Assembly: GCF_030687575.1 (NCBI RefSeq)
Contig: NZ_CP117439.1
Span: 3,711,501 to 3,775,500 of the forward strand
Direction of reading: 5' to 3'
Origin: Pseudomonas sp. FP2309
GTDB lineage: Bacteria > Pseudomonadota > Gammaproteobacteria > Pseudomonadales > Pseudomonadaceae
DNA: 64,000 nucleotides
Below are positions 62,062-64,000 of this stretch, one piece after another. The translations under genes and the position numbers were made by a program. Below the pieces are notes generated by a model. The model saw only the letters and a program-made list of their open reading frames with translations, was not told the origin of the DNA and searched no databases. Position 1 is the stretch's first letter. Each line of letters starts with the position of its first letter.

Positions 62062-62089
62062 GGCGGTCTTAAGGCAACCACCTCCGTGC

Positions 62090-62132
62090 GTGGTGAGCGG
62101 GCTTGCCCCGCGCCGGGCCGCGAAGCAGCCCC
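62090..62132. repeat. Single REP element
   Basis: GTGGTGAGCGGGCTTGCCCC begins a REP element nearly identical to the left arm of the REPIN at 32506; the following GCGCCGGGC..GAAGCAGCCC arm is also conserved with about two changes. It is a singlet rather than an inverted pair. Confidence 0.85.
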
Positions 62133-62349
62133 CCTTGGTGGGGGGGCGTTCGTTTCGGCACTGAATAACGCGCAAAACGCGACGCCATGCGCTATCGAGG
62201 CGACTCGCTCAGGGGCATCGCATCGATAGCACTGATGATTACTATCGAACCGCTCGCCTATGGCGCCACTGCAACCGATTCCTATAATCGCCTCCCATTC
62301 TTCTCCTGCGCCTGTCTTCAGGCGCCATCCCCCTCTTGGAACTCAATAC

Positions 62350-63576
62350 ATGCCAAGCGCGAGCCAGGCCCCCAGCGGCCTTCCCGAACATAATCAACAA
62401 AGTGTCAAACAGCAGTGGCTGGCCATACTTTCGGTTGCCGTGGGGGCCTTTGCCCTGGTGACCAGTGAATTTCTGCCGGTGGGTGTGCTCAACGATGTCG
62501 CTGCCGACCTCGGTATCAGCGCCGGCCATGCGGGCCTGATGGTGACGCTGCCCGGCATCATGGCCGCCCTTGCTGCGCCGTTTCTGTCGGTGAGCATCGG
62601 CACCATGGACCGGCGTTATCTGCTGATCGGCCTGACGCTGATCATGATCATCGCCAACTCGGTGGTGGCCTTTGCCGGCGACTTCAACCTGCTGTTGTTG
62701 GGCCGTGTGTTGCTGGGTATCAGCATCGGCGGTTTCTGGGCCACGGCGATTGCCCTGAGCGGCCGCCTGGCGCCCAAGGGTGTGGGCGTGGCCAAGGCCA
62801 CCTCGATCATCATGATGGGCGTGACCCTGGCCACCGTGCTCGGCGTGCCCGTCGGCACCTGGCTCAGTGGTTTGATGGGCTGGCGCATGACGTTTCTGGT
62901 GACGGCGCTGGTGGGCATCCCGGTGTTGCTGGCGCAGGTATTCCTGCTGCCGCGGCTCACCCCGGAGAAGGCCATTCGCGTCAGTGACCTGCCGGCGTTG
63001 TTTTTCAACCCGCAGGCGCGGGTCGGTTTGATCGCGGTGCTGCTGATTGGCCTGGCGCACTTTGCCGCCTACACGTACGTCGCACCGTTCTTCAAGCACA
63101 GTTCCGGGTTTGACGGCCCGACCATTGGTTCGCTGCTGTTGCTGTATGGCGTGGCGGGGGTGATGGGCAATGTGTTTGCCGGGTTCGCGGCCAACCGCAG
63201 CGTGCGGCACACCCTGCTGCTGGTGGCGCTGATGATCGGCACCAGCACCGCGCTGTTCCCGTACTTCGCCACCGGCATGACCGGCGCGGCGATGCTGATC
63301 GCGCTGTGGGGCTTCGCTTTTGGTGCGTTCCCGGCCTGCGCGAGCATTTGGATGTTTGTGGTGGCGCCCAAGGATGTCGAACGCGGCATGCCGCTGTTCG
63401 TCGCGCTGTTCCAGGTGATTATTGCGTTGGGCTCGTTCTTTGGCGGGCAGATCGTCGACCAGATGGGCAGCGCGGTGCTGTTGAGCCTGGCCACGGCCCT
63501 GGTGGGCTGCGGTTTTGTGACGGTGCTGGTGTTGGGGCGCAACATCAGTAACAGCCTGTCGGCACAGCCCTGCTAG
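62350..63576 (+). CDS. MFS transporter, DHA1 family (drug/metabolite efflux)
   Basis: A 408-residue protein with 12 helices. FALVTSEFLPVGVLNDVAAD in helix 1, MDRRYLLIGL after helix 2 and VLLGISIGGFWATAIALSGR with the motif of helices 4-5 are typical of the DHA1 group (AraJ/NepI-like exporters of sugars or purine nucleosides). The open frame extends to 62260, but the ATG at 62350 begins a normal cytosolic head. No regulator is next to it. Confidence 0.88.
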   Translation: MPSASQAPSGLPEHNQQSVKQQWLAILSVAVGAFALVTSEFLPVGVLNDVAADLGISAGHAGLMVTLPGIMAALAAPFLSVSIGTMDRRYLLIGLTLIMIIANSVVAFAGDFNLLLLGRVLLGISIGGFWATAIALSGRLAPKGVGVAKATSIIMMGVTLATVLGVPVGTWLSGLMGWRMTFLVTALVGIPVLLAQVFLLPRLTPEKAIRVSDLPALFFNPQARVGLIAVLLIGLAHFAAYTYVAPFFKHSSGFDGPTIGSLLLLYGVAGVMGNVFAGFAANRSVRHTLLLVALMIGTSTALFPYFATGMTGAAMLIALWGFAFGAFPACASIWMFVVAPKDVERGMPLFVALFQVIIALGSFFGGQIVDQMGSAVLLSLATALVGCGFVTVLVLGRNISNSLSAQPC

Positions 63577-63634
63577 GCATTGGCTGCGGTTTTTAAGCTG
63601 GTATCATCCGGGCACGTATAACCAGGTAGCCCCC

Positions 63635-63796
63635 ATGAATCGCCAGAAAAAACTGCAGCAGTTGTTCAAGGCCAAGGCCAAAAAGGCCAGCGCCAAATTG
63701 GCGCCCAAATCCAAAGACAAATACATCAGCAAAGCGGAACGGGAAAAGCTGGCGGCGCAGGCCGATCAGGCGCCCAGCCTTTCCCCGCAGGACTGA
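63635..63796 (+). CDS. DUF2986-family small basic protein
   Basis: A 53-residue, Lys- and Ala-rich protein: MNRQKKLQQLFKAKAKKASA, then KLAPKSKDKYISKAEREK. It matches the DUF2986 family, small conserved proteins of unknown role with the KPKYISKA-type core. Its base composition and position suggest a real gene. It faces the YeeE gene tail to tail, with a single base between the two stop codons. Confidence 0.85.
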   Translation: MNRQKKLQQLFKAKAKKASAKLAPKSKDKYISKAEREKLAAQADQAPSLSPQD

Positions 63797-63797
63797 C

Positions 63798-64000
63798 TCA
63801 GCAACCGCTCAACGCCACCTGCGGCCGCTCGCCCGCAAAGAAGAACGGCCGCAACCGCACGCCCACGCCGTTACCGATAAACGCCGCCACCAGCCACACC
63901 CAGCCATGCAGGCTGCCCGAGGCGATGCCGCTGAAGTACGCGCCGATGTTGCAGCCGTACGCCAGGCGCGAGCCATAACCGAGCAGCAGGCCGCCGATCA
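63798..64000 (-). CDS. YeeE/YedE-family transporter, C-terminal part (runs off the right edge)
   Basis: The last 66 or so codons are in the window, ending at 63798-63800. They read IGGLLLGYGSRLAYGCNIGA, then YFSGIASGSLHGWVWLVAAF and a final cysteine. The GYGSRLAYGCNIGAYFSG segment with its Cys is the second conserved half of the DUF395 family, which transports thiosulfate or related sulfur compounds. A separate split YeeE pair lies at 26806-27659, so the organism has at least two such systems. Confidence 0.82.
   Translation of the reverse strand, partial: IGGLLLGYGSRLAYGCNIGAYFSGIASGSLHGWVWLVAAFIGNGVGVRLRPFFFAGERPQVALSGC

Overview
The window looks like a GC-rich chromosome segment from a Pseudomonas of the P. 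fluorescens group. Supporting signs are a complete pel exopolysaccharide operon preceded by a pelX-type epimerase gene, Pseudomonas REP/REPIN palindromes with a REP-associated transposase (RAYT) gene, a fosA-type gene of the P. aeruginosa kind, and the codon and ribosome-binding-site style throughout. No rRNA, tRNA, CRISPR array, prophage or origin was seen.

Layout. 1-7.6 kb is mixed housekeeping and accessory material: a cut-off GNAT gene, a lipoprotein, an HSL-type hydrolase coupled to tspO, chrA, a 5'-truncated nucleotidyltransferase remnant, an exported Asp-nucleophile hydrolase divergent from a LysR gene, and a phosphatase-like protein that lacks its catalytic cysteine. 7.7-20.9 kb (minus strand) is pelX-A-B-C-D-E-F-G, with most genes overlapping; PelD keeps its c-di-GMP-binding motif, and a FleQ-like box lies upstream. 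20.9-26.7 kb is a patchy region of eroded reading frames and small orphan genes around a COQ7-family gene and a mutarotase-like gene whose promoter carries a perfect LacI/Cra-type operator. 26.8-30.6 kb holds a split YeeE/YedE transporter and small metabolic genes, closed by a long terminator-like hairpin shared with an OPT transporter. 32.4-33.5 kb is a REPIN/RAYT island in which the RAYT gene has been broken by a 7-bp tandem duplication.

36.9-40.7 kb is a glucarate catabolic unit (FadR/GntR regulator, MFS permease, glucarate dehydratase). 40.8-48.9 kb is the most intriguing part. It has a six-gene minus-strand operon (ABC permease-ATPase fusion, phytanoyl-CoA-dioxygenase-like enzyme, substrate-binding protein, class II aldolase-like protein, DUF1028 protein, M20 deacetylase), followed upstream by its probable LysR regulator and a divergent RidA plus type II dehydroquinase-like pair. 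Together they read as an uptake and breakdown route for an N-acylated, hydroxylatable amino-acid-like compound that I cannot match to a known pathway.

49-64 kb contains a flavin monooxygenase, an MscS channel, a small lipoprotein/membrane-protein cluster ending in a frameshifted gene, msrA, fosA, and a pstSCAB phosphate uptake operon with a strong Pho box. The pst operon is followed by a coupled pair: a Fic-like protein without the catalytic histidine, and a HAD-like protein. A soluble FIST-domain chemoreceptor, an MFS efflux gene, a DUF2986 gene and a cut-off YeeE gene end the window.

All names come from reading translated motifs by eye; no database search was possible.
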